Assembly: GCA_964573895.1 (NCBI GenBank)
Contig: CAZNLS010000065.1
Span: forward strand, 1-14,194
Direction: 5' to 3'
DNA: 14,194 nt
From: CAZNLS01 sp964573895
Lineage (GTDB): Bacteria; Acidobacteriota; Aminicenantia; UBA2199
This document shows positions 1 through 8,179 of the stretch, one piece after another. Position numbers and translations under genes: made by a program. Under the pieces are notes generated by a model, which was not told where the DNA came from, made no database searches, and was given only the letters and a program-made list of their open reading frames with translations. Numbering within the stretch: position 1 is the first letter of the stretch; the number at the start of each line of letters is the position of its first letter.

Positions 1-1779
1 TAAGACAATAACAAAAACTGCAGACTTATTTACCCTAATACTTCTGTTCTGAGGGAGCACTCTAACAACATTATTACCCTGTGAACCGACTTGATTTAAT
101 CTCGCCGGAGGATTTTTTCTGCGGGAAGTTTGCGGAGAAATGGTTTTGTTATCCGTGCCTGACCAGATCGGTTTTCTGCTTTCCGCATTGATTTTAACAT
201 TCCTGACAAATCTGGGAGTAATGGAAAATATAATATCAGTCTGCCTGACAGTATCTTCGGAATTCCCAAACAATTTTCCTAAAACCGGGATCTTGGAGAT
301 TAGAGGAATTCCCTGAAGTTTCCCTCTCATTTCATCTCTGATAAAGCCGCCGATGATACTGCTTTCCCCCTCTTTCAACCTTATTGTATTTTCAAGTTCC
401 CTTTTTCCGAGAACAGGGAATTGATCGGTATATGCAGTAACAAAATTTATTGTCATCTTAATCTTAACCGTTACCTCTCCATTCCTGTGAATGAAAGGCG
501 TGAGTTTTATCTCAACTCCGACATTTTTGTACATATATGAAGTAACAGGGCTGCTCTCAATTCCGCCGGCTGCGATTGACTGGAAAGTAGTCTGTGGAAT
601 AGGAAGTTCGTCACCGACCATAAATTTTATCTCCTCACCGTTTACTCCCCTCAGGTTTGGTTTTGCAATTATTTTACTGTTATCATCCGATCCCAGAATA
701 TTTATAGCTATTGTGGGCAGAGTAAGAAAAAAGTTCGAATTCTTCAATTCATTCACATTGAATGTACTGCTTATACTTCCGTCGTCAGCACCTTTTCCTA
801 TCTTTAAAGATGAAAAGGTATTCCCAAAGTCAGCGCCAATCTTATTAAGAACTGTCCTGTTGACCTCGAGAATTTCCACATCAAACTCAACTTCGCTCTT
901 TGCAATATCAATTTTTCTGATAAATTTTTCAATCTCCCTCAAAGTACTTTCCCCGGCTTTAACGATAATGGAATTTAGGTTTACATCTTCCTGGATCATG
1001 ATCTGTTCATCCCTGAACATGGGAATGATCAGTTTCTTAGCATCTTCTCCGGTTATATTTGAAAGGAAAAATACCTTAACTCCCCTTAAATCAAAATTTC
1101 TCTTTTTAAATGATGTATTCGGATAGATCAGAACAGATGAGGCATCAATGATCCTGTATCTTGAATTTGTTACAAGACACAGCTGTTTCAAAATTTCAAA
1201 AAAAGAAATATTTTCAACCTCAATTGAATATGGGAAATCCCTGAAATCCTTATCAAAGATAAAATTAACATTATAGGATTTTCCTACAATATTAAATATT
1301 TTTTTTATCGATGTATTTTTCAGACCGAGAGAGTCAATATTCTGGTTATCTACCTTAAGTTTTACGGGAGCAGCAATTTCAGATTTAATTTTAACATCAG
1401 ATTTTTTCCTTCCCTTGTTCAAAAACATATCGTATTCACGTCTGAGGTCAGTATTTTTTGGAAATAAAGTAAATGCAATTTTATAATGCTTATCAGCTTC
1501 CTTGAAATTTCCCTTCTTAAAATAATTTCTGGCTGATGAAACATGTGAAAAATAGCTGTAGGATTTGGCCCTTAATAGCTGGGAACGAAGATTTGCACTC
1601 CCGGGGTTCTTTTTTAACTGATTTGAGTAGTATCTGACAGCTTCATCATAATTTCCGCTGTTAATCAATTCCAATCCTTTTTTCCTATAAAGAGTATTCA
1701 TGGAGCAGGCAGTAAAAAAAAGAGAGATTATAAAAAGAGTAATAATCCGGACTACCGGGGAAGCTTTTATTTTAGCCAT
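1..1779 (-). CDS. gspD: Secretin (GspD/PilQ family) lipoprotein with TPR-like N-terminus; C-terminus cut off by window edge
   Basis: Outer-membrane secretin, the exit pore of a type II secretion or type IV pilus machine. Translation from the ATG at 1779 gives 593 codons, still open at base 1. A hydrophobic leader (residues 9-24) ends in FTAC, a plausible lipobox with Cys25. Residues about 33-110 look like TPR helices (GNYDEAVRYY, GNFKEADKHYK). Residues 140-220 resemble a secretin short/N0 domain and 230-292 an N1-type domain (NSIIVKAG). The secretin core spans about 295-525, with VGDELPIP, GVEIKLTPFI, the IPLISKIPVLGKLFG signature (491-505) and DIIFSITPRFV. A Pro/Ser/Arg-rich linker follows. 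The last visible residues (VRVLPQNRSIRVNKSAVFVIVL region) look like the first strands of a cohesin-type domain, as in some acidobacterial secretins. It overlaps the upstream PilP-like gene by 8 nt. Whether this is GspD or PilQ cannot be decided here. Confidence 0.93.
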   Translation of the reverse strand, partial: MAKIKASPVVRIITLFIISLFFTACSMNTLYRKKGLELINSGNYDEAVRYYSNQLKKNPGSANLRSQLLRAKSYSYFSHVSSARNYFKKGNFKEADKHYKIAFTLFPKNTDLRREYDMFLNKGRKKSDVKIKSEIAAPVKLKVDNQNIDSLGLKNTSIKKIFNIVGKSYNVNFIFDKDFRDFPYSIEVENISFFEILKQLCLVTNSRYRIIDASSVLIYPNTSFKKRNFDLRGVKVFFLSNITGEDAKKLIIPMFRDEQIMIQEDVNLNSIIVKAGESTLREIEKFIRKIDIAKSEVEFDVEILEVNRTVLNKIGADFGNTFSSLKIGKGADDGSISSTFNVNELKNSNFFLTLPTIAINILGSDDNSKIIAKPNLRGVNGEEIKFMVGDELPIPQTTFQSIAAGGIESSPVTSYMYKNVGVEIKLTPFIHRNGEVTVKIKMTINFVTAYTDQFPVLGKRELENTIRLKEGESSIIGGFIRDEMRGKLQGIPLISKIPVLGKLFGNSEDTVRQTDIIFSITPRFVRNVKINAESRKPIWSGTDNKTISPQTSRRKNPPARLNQVGSQGNNVVRVLPQNRSIRVNKSAVFVIVL

Positions 1780-2227
1780 TGTTTTCTCCTTTTTTTAAGA
1801 TGTCAATTTTTAGTGATTCAACCTCGACTGTTATCTTACTTTTTTCAATATTAACTATCCTGATCTTATTCAAAAGTATATCATTTACAGAAACAATATA
1901 CATATCGCCGTTCATATTAATTAGTGCCAGAATTTTGTCACCTTTTTTCAGACTTCCCTCATATTGTATTGAATTTTTTATCTCATCTTCTGCACTTATT
2001 TTCTTTTCTTCTTTCCGCTTCTCTTCTTTTTTTAGTTCCTCTACTGAAACTTTAACAGTTTTCCTGACCGGCTTCGACATACTGAAAATATCTCTTTTAA
2101 AAGTAAAACTTATCACATTACTGTTAATCAATTTGAAATGAAAAATGTTCTTTGAAAAAAGATAGTTACAGGAAAGAAAGATAACTAAAAAAACAGAAAG
2201 AGAAGGGAAAATTCTTTTAAGGGACAA
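1772..2227 (-). CDS. pilP: PilP-like periplasmic linker protein of the pilus/secretion machine
   Basis: 151 residues. In type IV pilus systems PilP is a periplasmic lipoprotein linking the PilN/PilO inner-membrane complex to the secretin; GspC plays a related role in type II secretion. A hydrophobic N-terminus (residues 9-20) ends in FLSC, which may be a lipobox with Cys20. Residues 60-86 are a highly charged Lys/Glu linker. The C-terminal part (about 86-146: SIQYEGSLKKGDKILALI, then MYIVSVNDILL and IVNIEKSKITVEV) has the short beta-strand pattern of the PilP/GspC homology region, including the usual 'G-x-(Y/V)-x-V-x-x-x-D' turn. The position between PilO and the secretin is exactly that of pilP. 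It overlaps pilO by 11 nt and the secretin gene by 8 nt. The sequence is divergent, so the family call rests on C-terminal pattern plus synteny. Confidence 0.72.
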   Translation of the reverse strand: MSLKRIFPSLSVFLVIFLSCNYLFSKNIFHFKLINSNVISFTFKRDIFSMSKPVRKTVKVSVEELKKEEKRKEEKKISAEDEIKNSIQYEGSLKKGDKILALINMNGDMYIVSVNDILLNKIRIVNIEKSKITVEVESLKIDILKKGENNG

Positions 2228-2741
2228 GATACACCCCCAAATAGAAAATTACTGTCAGCTGTCCCTTTTCCTTTTTCTTAAGCCTCACTTTTTGCAGAAG
2301 AAGAAATTTTTTCAGATTGTTTAATTCAAAAATCAGTTTTTTAATATTTTTATAACTGCCTGAAAGTTGAAAATTAATCACTGCTTTCCTGAACTCACCT
2401 TTCATGATTTTACGATATTCGATTTTAAATCCATTTTCTTTCAGGCCCAGTCGGTAGAATGAAGATTTGAGATCTGTTCGTAATTTTGAAAGATCCTTAA
2501 ATTTCATAATATATTCACTCTTTCCCTTTTTGTATTCATCCTTAATATTAAGCCAGCTTTTATAGTCATTTTCAATTCCGCTGACCTCTTTTTTGAGATC
2601 CTCATAGTCACTTTTTTTCAGGTTAAGATCATTGAGTGACTCTTCTTTAAGAGGAGAATAGAGTGTGGAAAAGAGGAATATACTCATGGAGATGAAAAAC
2701 ATTAAAGTTAGTAAATATGAGAAAATATCATTTTTTTTCAT
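2217..2741 (-). CDS. pilO: PilO-like inner-membrane assembly protein
   Basis: 174 residues with one N-terminal membrane segment (about 9-29, YLLTLMFFISMSIFLFSTLY), a charged heptad-like coiled coil (about 34-85) and a small alpha/beta C-terminal domain (about 90-172). This is the PilO/GspM plan: a bitopic protein that pairs with PilN and aligns the platform with the secretin. The C-terminal stretch 'FRKAVINFQLSGSYKNIKKLIFELNNLKKFLLLQKVRLK' region resembles the PilO core, in which 'ix-G-xy-x-l-x-F-l-xxl-xxLpRI' is typical. It overlaps pilN by 14 nt and pilP by 11 nt, which implies translational coupling. Family membership rests on topology, the core pattern and gene order. Confidence 0.8.
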   Translation of the reverse strand: MKKNDIFSYLLTLMFFISMSIFLFSTLYSPLKEESLNDLNLKKSDYEDLKKEVSGIENDYKSWLNIKDEYKKGKSEYIMKFKDLSKLRTDLKSSFYRLGLKENGFKIEYRKIMKGEFRKAVINFQLSGSYKNIKKLIFELNNLKKFLLLQKVRLKKKEKGQLTVIFYLGVYLVP

Positions 2742-3270
2742 TTGGGTACTTTATCCTCAATTTTGCTTTAAATCTGTCCTGGCTCTCAATCTCGTTTCGT
2801 ATATCGAGCCTGTTCCCGAGAAGTTTTTTGTACAACTCATATAATTTGTCCGTTGAATAAGATACAACTGATAAATTTACAATCCTATCTGCAGAATTTG
2901 TGATCTCAATTTCAGTTACAGAAATTGATTCCGGCAATATTTTCTCAATATAGTCGAGAACACTCAAAAAATTCCTTGATTTTCTCAATACAATACCGTT
3001 TACAAATTTAATTTTTGAATTCCATTGTTTTCTTATAAGTGCAATTTTTTTTTCAGTTTCTACTTTTTTCTTTAATAATTTTTCTGACTCGGATTTATAA
3101 AATCCGCTCTCATTTATTTTATCTCCTAACCGACTGTTCGTCCTGTTTATACTTTTTATACCGGTTATAAACATAATTAAAGTGAGAATAACAGTTATTA
3201 ATACAGGCAGAAAGGTCCTTTTGAAATCAATAACCTGATGTTCTGAAATATTGTAATCCAGATTATTCAT
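2728..3270 (-). CDS. pilN: PilN-like inner-membrane assembly protein
   Basis: 180 residues: a short cytoplasmic N-terminus, a membrane helix at about 20-40 (FLPVLITVILTLIMFITGI), a Lys/Glu-rich coiled coil (about 52-85) and a periplasmic ferredoxin-like domain. Residues 90-170 (FVNGIVLRKSRNFLSVLDYI, ILPESISVTEIEI and following) match the PilN/GspL pattern, where 'lP-x-x-v-x-l-t' follows the coiled coil. In the family the N-terminal tail docks on PilM and the periplasmic part heterodimerises with PilO. The N-terminal tail lacks an obvious INLLP motif, the usual PilM-binding peptide; the nearest is NNLDYNI at residues 2-8, so docking may differ. The gene starts 5 nt after the pilM stop and overlaps pilO by 14 nt. 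Confidence 0.82.
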   Translation of the reverse strand: MNNLDYNISEHQVIDFKRTFLPVLITVILTLIMFITGIKSINRTNSRLGDKINESGFYKSESEKLLKKKVETEKKIALIRKQWNSKIKFVNGIVLRKSRNFLSVLDYIEKILPESISVTEIEITNSADRIVNLSVVSYSTDKLYELYKKLLGNRLDIRNEIESQDRFKAKLRIKYPNEKK

Positions 3271-3274
3271 AGCT

Positions 3275-4051
3275 TCACTTCGGATAAAGAATATCTTTCG
3301 AATGTATCATTTTTACACTCATATTTCCAATCCTATCCGGATTAATTATATTCTCTTCCGGATTGGCACTGCAAAATACCACGTTTCTTATTTTCTTTCC
3401 ATAATTTTTGTCAATAAAACCGGTTGTTTTCATTAATCCGTCAATCGCTTCATCTTCGTTTTGAAACCTTATCTTTCTTATATAATAGGGCCTGAATTTT
3501 TCAATAAATACAAGAGTTGCCTGCCCTCCATTTATCTCAAATAAAATGTCTGTATCAATTCGTCTCTTTTTTAAACCATTTAAAAATTCTATTGTTGAAC
3601 ATCCAAAATAGACAGGTGCAATACCAGCCGATGAAAACATGTTTTCAATCTTTAATTTGGTTTCCTTTTTAATTAAAATAGAAAAAACACTGTTTTTTTT
3701 AAGCGTAAAAAAATTGTGATAATAATTTTCGAGTTTCTCCGGAACTAATTTTCGGATCTGCCAGTTAATTAATTCATCTTTCAATTTACGTTTTTTAGGA
3801 AGTTTTTCAAATGATAAAATATTGAATATGAATTCGGTAGAACTAAGAATTAAAGCCGCTTTTCCATTCGATATATACCCTCTAAAACTTTCAGGATCAA
3901 ATGAATTTACTTTGTCGAGAATGAAACCTTCATCAGAATGAATCTGCTCAAAGGAAGACTTCTTTTTTTTTAGCAGGGAAAGACTGTTTTTTCTAATCAA
4001 AAAAAGATCATTAGGAACGAGGTATTTAAAGAAAAATTTTGTCAGATCCAT
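3275..4051 (-). CDS. pilM: Short, divergent PilM/GspL-type actin-like protein
   Basis: 258 residues, clearly shorter than the roughly 350 usual for PilM. PilM is a cytoplasmic actin-fold protein that binds the N-terminus of PilN; GspL is a fusion of the two. Recognisable parts are the early strand-helix unit with 'ELINWQIRKLVPEKLENYYHNF' character (about 92-113), which corresponds to the PilM segment 'l-x-E-ipf-xw'. There is also a phosphate-2-like strand-turn-strand at about 168-193 (LFEINGGQATLVFIEKFRPYYIR), where canonical PilM has DIGA-T-L-V-v. The usual Asp is Glu and the turn is NGG, so nucleotide binding may be reduced or lost. The N-terminal actin phosphate-1 motif is not evident. It overlaps the ATPase gene by 10 nt and precedes pilN by 5 nt, the canonical position. 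The family call is moderate from sequence and strong from synteny. Confidence 0.75.
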   Translation of the reverse strand: MDLTKFFFKYLVPNDLFLIRKNSLSLLKKKKSSFEQIHSDEGFILDKVNSFDPESFRGYISNGKAALILSSTEFIFNILSFEKLPKKRKLKDELINWQIRKLVPEKLENYYHNFFTLKKNSVFSILIKKETKLKIENMFSSAGIAPVYFGCSTIEFLNGLKKRRIDTDILFEINGGQATLVFIEKFRPYYIRKIRFQNEDEAIDGLMKTTGFIDKNYGKKIRNVVFCSANPEENIINPDRIGNMSVKMIHSKDILYPK

Positions 4052-5589
4052 TCTTTAATTGTCACCCTGTTCAATTCTTCGACTGAAGTAATACCTCTTT
4101 TGAGTTTTTCAACTCCATTCTTTCGAAGAGGGATCATACCCTGTTCGGTTGCTTTCTTCTTTATCTCGGACAAAGGTTTCTTTTGAAGGAGCATCTCTTT
4201 TATTTCATCTGTAAGTTCAAGTATCTCTCCAATTACTGTCCTCCCCCTGTATCCTATCTGGGAGCATTCCGGGCAGCCGGAAGGTTCAAAAATATAAGTT
4301 CCGATATCTTTTTGAGTCAGTCTGTTTTCTTCCAGTTCTGATTTATTCGGTTTATGCTTTTTTTTGCATTCGGGACACAATTTTCTAACAAGTCTCTGAG
4401 CGACAATACAGTTTAGTGCAGAAATAAAGCTGTATGTATCAATTCCCATATGGATGAATCTTCCAAGCACATCAAATACATTATTAGCATGAACCGTTGT
4501 GAAAACAAGATGACCTGTAAGTGCCGACTGAATTGCGATCTGAGCCGTCTCGGGGTCCCTGATCTCACCAACCATTATTTTATCGGGATCATGCCTGAGG
4601 ATTGATCTCAATCCTCTTGCAAATGTTAATCCCTTTTTCTCATTAACAGGGATTTGGGTAATTCCTTCTATCTGATATTCTACCGGATCTTCGATTGTTA
4701 TTATTTTTTCTTCACTGCTTTTAATCTCATTTAAAGATGCATAGAGAGTTGTAGTTTTTCCACTGCCGGTCGGCCCGGTAACCAGAAACATCCCATATGG
4801 CTGGGAAATATAAAAATGAATTTTTTCAATAAGATATTCTGAAAATCCCAGTTCTTTTATTTCAAGCTCTTTTATATTTTCAGTGATCATTTCTCTGTCG
4901 AGGATTCTCACAACTGCATTTTCGCCCTCTATTCCCGGCATGATCGAAACTCTGAAATCAATAGTTTTATCCTCAATGTTAAGCCGGAACCTTCCGTCCT
5001 GCGGGATCCGCCTCTCTGCAATATTTAGTTCTGAAATAACTTTCAGCCTGGTGATAAGAGGAAGATGAAAAACTTTGTCCAATGGGTCCATAACCTGGTT
5101 TAATATCCCATCAATTCTGAATTTTATATTTATCAATCCTGTTTGAGCTTCAATATGAATATCAGAAGCTTTTTTATTTATGGCTGTCAGTATAATATTA
5201 TTCAACAGTTTAATAACAGAATCATCTTCCTCTGTCAGGCTTTCAATTGAAAGAGATTCTTCTTCAACTGTTTCAGCCTCTTTTTTCAGAAAGAAAGATT
5301 CAGACTTGCCTGTCAGAACCTTTGTAAAAGTATCACTCTTCTTTAGGATCTTTTCAATGTGATCTTTCTCCGCTTTAAGAGGTAAAACTTTTTCCCCGGT
5401 AAAATTTTCTATTATTGAAATTTTGTCAAGGTTGTCGACATCAGCCATAAGGATCTCGATCCCGCCATTCTTTCTTGAAACCGGAAAAATGAGATTTTTC
5501 ACTAAAAATTCCGGAGGAAAAAATTTTAAAAGTTCATAATCAATTTTGAATTTGGAACCAACTGAAACACTTTTCATTTCTTTTCTCAT
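4042..5589 (-). CDS. gspE: GspE/PilB-family assembly ATPase
   Basis: 515-residue hexameric ATPase that powers pilin or pseudopilin assembly on the cytoplasmic face. Residues 15-85 form a T2SSE N-terminal (MshEN-like) domain. The core has the family motifs: Walker A GPTGSGKTT (272-280), Asp box TIEDPVEY (298-305), Walker B around RHDPDKIMVGEIRDPE (332-347) and His box TGHLVFTTVHAN (358-369). A zinc-binding tetracysteine follows at Cys405, Cys408, Cys439 and Cys442. Length and a single N-domain suit GspE as well as PilB; no retraction ATPase (PilT) is in view, so the type is open. The start is ambiguous. The ATG at 5589 gives a 4-nt ATGA overlap with the upstream gene but has AGGAGG directly abutting it; the in-frame ATG at 5577 puts AGGAGG 12 nt upstream. 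Confidence 0.96.
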   Translation of the reverse strand: MRKEMKSVSVGSKFKIDYELLKFFPPEFLVKNLIFPVSRKNGGIEILMADVDNLDKISIIENFTGEKVLPLKAEKDHIEKILKKSDTFTKVLTGKSESFFLKKEAETVEEESLSIESLTEEDDSVIKLLNNIILTAINKKASDIHIEAQTGLINIKFRIDGILNQVMDPLDKVFHLPLITRLKVISELNIAERRIPQDGRFRLNIEDKTIDFRVSIMPGIEGENAVVRILDREMITENIKELEIKELGFSEYLIEKIHFYISQPYGMFLVTGPTGSGKTTTLYASLNEIKSSEEKIITIEDPVEYQIEGITQIPVNEKKGLTFARGLRSILRHDPDKIMVGEIRDPETAQIAIQSALTGHLVFTTVHANNVFDVLGRFIHMGIDTYSFISALNCIVAQRLVRKLCPECKKKHKPNKSELEENRLTQKDIGTYIFEPSGCPECSQIGYRGRTVIGEILELTDEIKEMLLQKKPLSEIKKKATEQGMIPLRKNGVEKLKRGITSVEELNRVTIKEWI

Positions 5590-6812
5590 CCTCCTATTTT
5601 GTCAACGGAATCAACAACATTGACAAGATTAAATATCGGGAGATAAATTGATATTAACATAAATGCTATTACTAATCCAAGAATTACAATCATTATTGGC
5701 TCTATCAGAGATATCAGGGAATTGACCTTTGTATTGATTGTATTTTCATAGTAATCACCGTTCTTTTCAAGTACATCGACAAGGCTTCCTGATGTCTCCC
5801 CTACTCTTACAACTTCCACCATTATTCCGGGAATGAAATCAACTTTTTCAAGAGTCTGTGAAAGAAGTTTACCCTCCTCTATTTCAGTTGGAATATTTCT
5901 GATCATCCTGAATAAATACCTGTTTGAGAACGTCTGAACAGCAATACCCGCAGATTCAGGAACAGGTATACCACCCGATATTAGTATTGCAAGAGTTCTG
6001 GAAAAAACCGATATACTGTTTTCCTGAATTATTCTTCCGATAAACGGTAGCTTAACTTTTATCCGGTCAAATATAATAAATCCGAACCTTCTCTCAATTA
6101 TTTTTAAACAGAAAATCAGGATCATTACAAGTAATACCAATAGTAAAAAATTGTTTTTTAACCATATTGAAAATGATATAAGTGTACCTGTAATAACAGG
6201 CAATTCCGCATTGAACCCTCTGTAAAATTCCTCAAATTTTGGTATAGCAAATATCAGGATCAAAAACAGCATCAGGAACATAAATACAAGCAAAATAACC
6301 GGGTATGCCAGGCTGCTGAATACCTTCTTTTTCAGATTTGATATCTTCTCCAGATAATTATTGAATTTTTCAAGCAGGCTTTCAAGATTGCCGCTTTTTT
6401 CACCTGCAAGTAATGTTGCCCTGTAGATATTTATAAAAGGGATCTGTTCGGAGGAGAATGCATCGGAAATCTGTATTCCGTTTCTGATATCACTTTGAAC
6501 GCTCTTTAAAATCTCCTTGAAATTTCCTTTTTTTGTATTTTCCAGGATTATATTTATAGATTTGATGAACGGCACTCCTGATTTAAGCAGGGTGATCAAT
6601 TTTTGATTGAAGAGTAAAAATTCAGTATATTTTATTTTCTTTTTGAAAATATCAATATATGCAATACCTTTAAAAAAATTTCTTCTTACAGAAATCAGTT
6701 TTTCACTTGAATTGAGTCTGCTTTTTTTTAGTTCGGATTTGCTATCTGCAAAGATAGTACTCTTTTTTAACAAACCTTCATCGGTGATAAATTTACAATT
6801 ATAAAAGGGCAT
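5586..6812 (-). CDS. gspF: GspF/PilC-family inner-membrane platform protein
   Basis: 408 residues, normal length for GspF/PilC, the polytopic platform on which the assembly ATPase acts. It has two homologous T2SSF domains: residues about 63-186 (FNQKLITLLKSGVPFIKSINII) and 266-390 (FSRTLAILISGGIPVPESAGIA). Each carries the conserved 'L-x-x-L-x-x-sGvP' and 'GExSG.L' elements (LLAGEKSGNLESLLEK and VRVGETSGSLVDVLEK). Membrane segments lie at about 166-190, 216-238 and 366-392, the last with the family-typical SLIEPIMIVILGLVIAFM. A short N-terminal region (1-50) precedes the first domain, as in PilC. Its ATG shares bases with the serS stop (TAATG) and its end overlaps the ATPase gene by 4 nt, so it sits in the middle of a coupled operon. 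Confidence 0.95.
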   Translation of the reverse strand: MPFYNCKFITDEGLLKKSTIFADSKSELKKSRLNSSEKLISVRRNFFKGIAYIDIFKKKIKYTEFLLFNQKLITLLKSGVPFIKSINIILENTKKGNFKEILKSVQSDIRNGIQISDAFSSEQIPFINIYRATLLAGEKSGNLESLLEKFNNYLEKISNLKKKVFSSLAYPVILLVFMFLMLFLILIFAIPKFEEFYRGFNAELPVITGTLISFSIWLKNNFLLLVLLVMILIFCLKIIERRFGFIIFDRIKVKLPFIGRIIQENSISVFSRTLAILISGGIPVPESAGIAVQTFSNRYLFRMIRNIPTEIEEGKLLSQTLEKVDFIPGIMVEVVRVGETSGSLVDVLEKNGDYYENTINTKVNSLISLIEPIMIVILGLVIAFMLISIYLPIFNLVNVVDSVDKIGG

Positions 6813-8074
6813 TATAAATATTTCTCTTTAAAATAATTTCTGAGAACAGAGGGGACCTCTATTTTCCCGTCTTCAAGCTGATAGTTTTCCATTATCGCTG
6901 CAACTGTTCTTCCGATAGCAAGACCTGAACCGTTCAGGGTGTGCAGGAATCCTTTTTTTTCTGAACCGGACTTATATCTTATTTTCCCCCTTCTAGCCTG
7001 AAAATCTTCAAAATTTGAACAGGATGATATCTCAACGAACTTGTTTCTTGCGGGCATCCAGACTTCAATATCATATGTTTTGGCGGAAGAAAATGACATA
7101 TCACCCGTACATAAGAGAACGACTCTGTAATGCAGGTTTAATCCCCTTAAGATATTTTCTGCATCACCGGTCAGCTTTTCAAGTTCATCATATGAATCTT
7201 TTGGGTTAGTAAATTTTAGAAGTTCCACCTTGTTAAATTGGTGCTGCCTGATTATCCCCCGTACATCCCTTCCATGTGAACCGGCTTCACTCCTAAAACA
7301 TGGAGTGTATGCTACATATTTTTTAGGCAAATCAGAATCTTTCAAGATTTCATTTCGGTGAATATTTGTTAAGGGAACTTCTGCGGTTGGAATAAGGTAG
7401 TAATCATATCCCTCCAGTTTGAATAAGTCTTTTTTAAATTTCGGAAGGTTTCCTGTGCTGACAAGACTCTCTTCATTCACAATAAAAGGGGGAACTATTT
7501 CGGTGTATCCCGCCTCACCCGTATGCATTTCAAGCATATAATAAATAAGTACTCTTTCAAGTTTTGCAATTGTTCCCTTTGAAAGAGAAAACCTGGCACC
7601 CGTTATTTTTGCAGCTCTCTGAAAATCCAGTGTATCAGCAGCTTCTCCAAGGTCCCAGTGGGGTTTAGGTTCAAAATTGAATTCCGGCTTTACTCCCCAG
7701 GTCCTTATAACTTTATTATCTGATTCATCTGATCCAACCGGGACTGCGTCATGATGAAGGTTGGGGATTCCAAGCATCAAATCCCTGAATTTCCTTTCAA
7801 CTTCAAAGGTTTTCTTTTCAATCTTTTCTATTTTCTTTGAAAGATCTTTTGATTCCAATTCAAGTTCGGTTGTATCATTCCCACTTCTTTTTAATTCTCC
7901 GATCTTTTTTGCTATTTTTTTCTTTTCACTTCTGAGCGCCTCAACCGAAGTAATTAATTCTCTTCTTATCCTGTCAGTTTTAAGGATCAAATCTCCGTCA
8001 ACCTTTACTTTTTTATGTGAAGATTTCTCAACAACCGATTTGATATTTTCCCTTAAATATTGAACGTCAATCAT
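6812..8074 (-). CDS. serS: Seryl-tRNA synthetase
   Basis: Class II aminoacyl-tRNA synthetase that charges tRNA-Ser with serine. From the ATG at 8074 it is 420 residues, the usual bacterial length. It starts MIDVQYLREN, the family's standard opening, followed by the long antiparallel coiled-coil arm that contacts the tRNA (about 25-105). The catalytic domain shows the serine-binding TAEVPLTN, motif 2 with CFRSEAGSHGRDVRGIIRQHQF, and motif 3 with LNGSGLAIGRTVAAIMENYQ. An upstream in-frame ATG at 8104 would add MGPPLCYNFF, which is unlike the family. It also lies inside a sigma70-type promoter, so 8074 is preferred. It is the first gene of the secretion/pilus operon and overlaps the next gene by 1 nt. 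No T-box or leader structure fits, because the predicted transcript starts at or next to the ATG. Confidence 0.97.
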   Translation of the reverse strand: MIDVQYLRENIKSVVEKSSHKKVKVDGDLILKTDRIRRELITSVEALRSEKKKIAKKIGELKRSGNDTTELELESKDLSKKIEKIEKKTFEVERKFRDLMLGIPNLHHDAVPVGSDESDNKVIRTWGVKPEFNFEPKPHWDLGEAADTLDFQRAAKITGARFSLSKGTIAKLERVLIYYMLEMHTGEAGYTEIVPPFIVNEESLVSTGNLPKFKKDLFKLEGYDYYLIPTAEVPLTNIHRNEILKDSDLPKKYVAYTPCFRSEAGSHGRDVRGIIRQHQFNKVELLKFTNPKDSYDELEKLTGDAENILRGLNLHYRVVLLCTGDMSFSSAKTYDIEVWMPARNKFVEISSCSNFEDFQARRGKIRYKSGSEKKGFLHTLNGSGLAIGRTVAAIMENYQLEDGKIEVPSVLRNYFKEKYL

Positions 8075-8080
8075 AAAAAA

Positions 8081-8109
8081 ATTATAGCATAGCGGCGGTC
8101 CCACTGCAA
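8081..8109 (-). promoter_or_regulatory. Sigma70-type promoter of the serS-secretion operon, predicted leaderless
   Basis: On the minus strand the sequence reads TTGCAG (8109-8104), a 17-nt spacer, then TATAAT (8086-8081). Six T residues follow and then the SerS ATG at 8074. With initiation normally about 7 nt after the -10 box, the transcript would begin at or within a base or two of the ATG. There is no Shine-Dalgarno upstream of the ATG, consistent with leaderless translation. Initiation site and leaderless reading are inference. Confidence 0.75.
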
Positions 8110-8127
8110 AAAAAGAGCTTTTATATA

Positions 8128-8156
8128 TTGGAAAAAAACATTTTTTGTTGTATTAT
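8128..8156 (+). promoter_or_regulatory. Candidate sigma70-type promoter for the MinD-like gene cluster
   Basis: TTGGAA (8128-8133), a 17-nt spacer, then TATTAT (8151-8156) lie 23 nt before the ATG at 8180. Predicted initiation near 8163 would leave a leader of about 17 nt without a good Shine-Dalgarno. The region is AT-rich, so chance matches are possible. Spacing and position between divergent operons support it. Confidence 0.5.
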
Positions 8157-8179
8157 TAATTTTAATCCTTTTAATCAAA

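Noticed and set aside
491..1126. 211-codon plus-strand open frame
   Set aside because: It lies wholly antisense to the secretin core, whose motifs on the minus strand are unmistakable; it has no family pattern of its own.
1779..2141. 120-codon plus-strand open frame
   Set aside because: Antisense shadow of the PilP-like gene; its Ser/Phe/Leu-rich composition is what a Lys/Glu-rich gene gives on the reverse strand.
8075..8104. Longer SerS start at 8104
   Set aside because: The extra ten residues are not family-like and this DNA holds the promoter; MIDVQYLREN at 8074 is the standard SerS opening.
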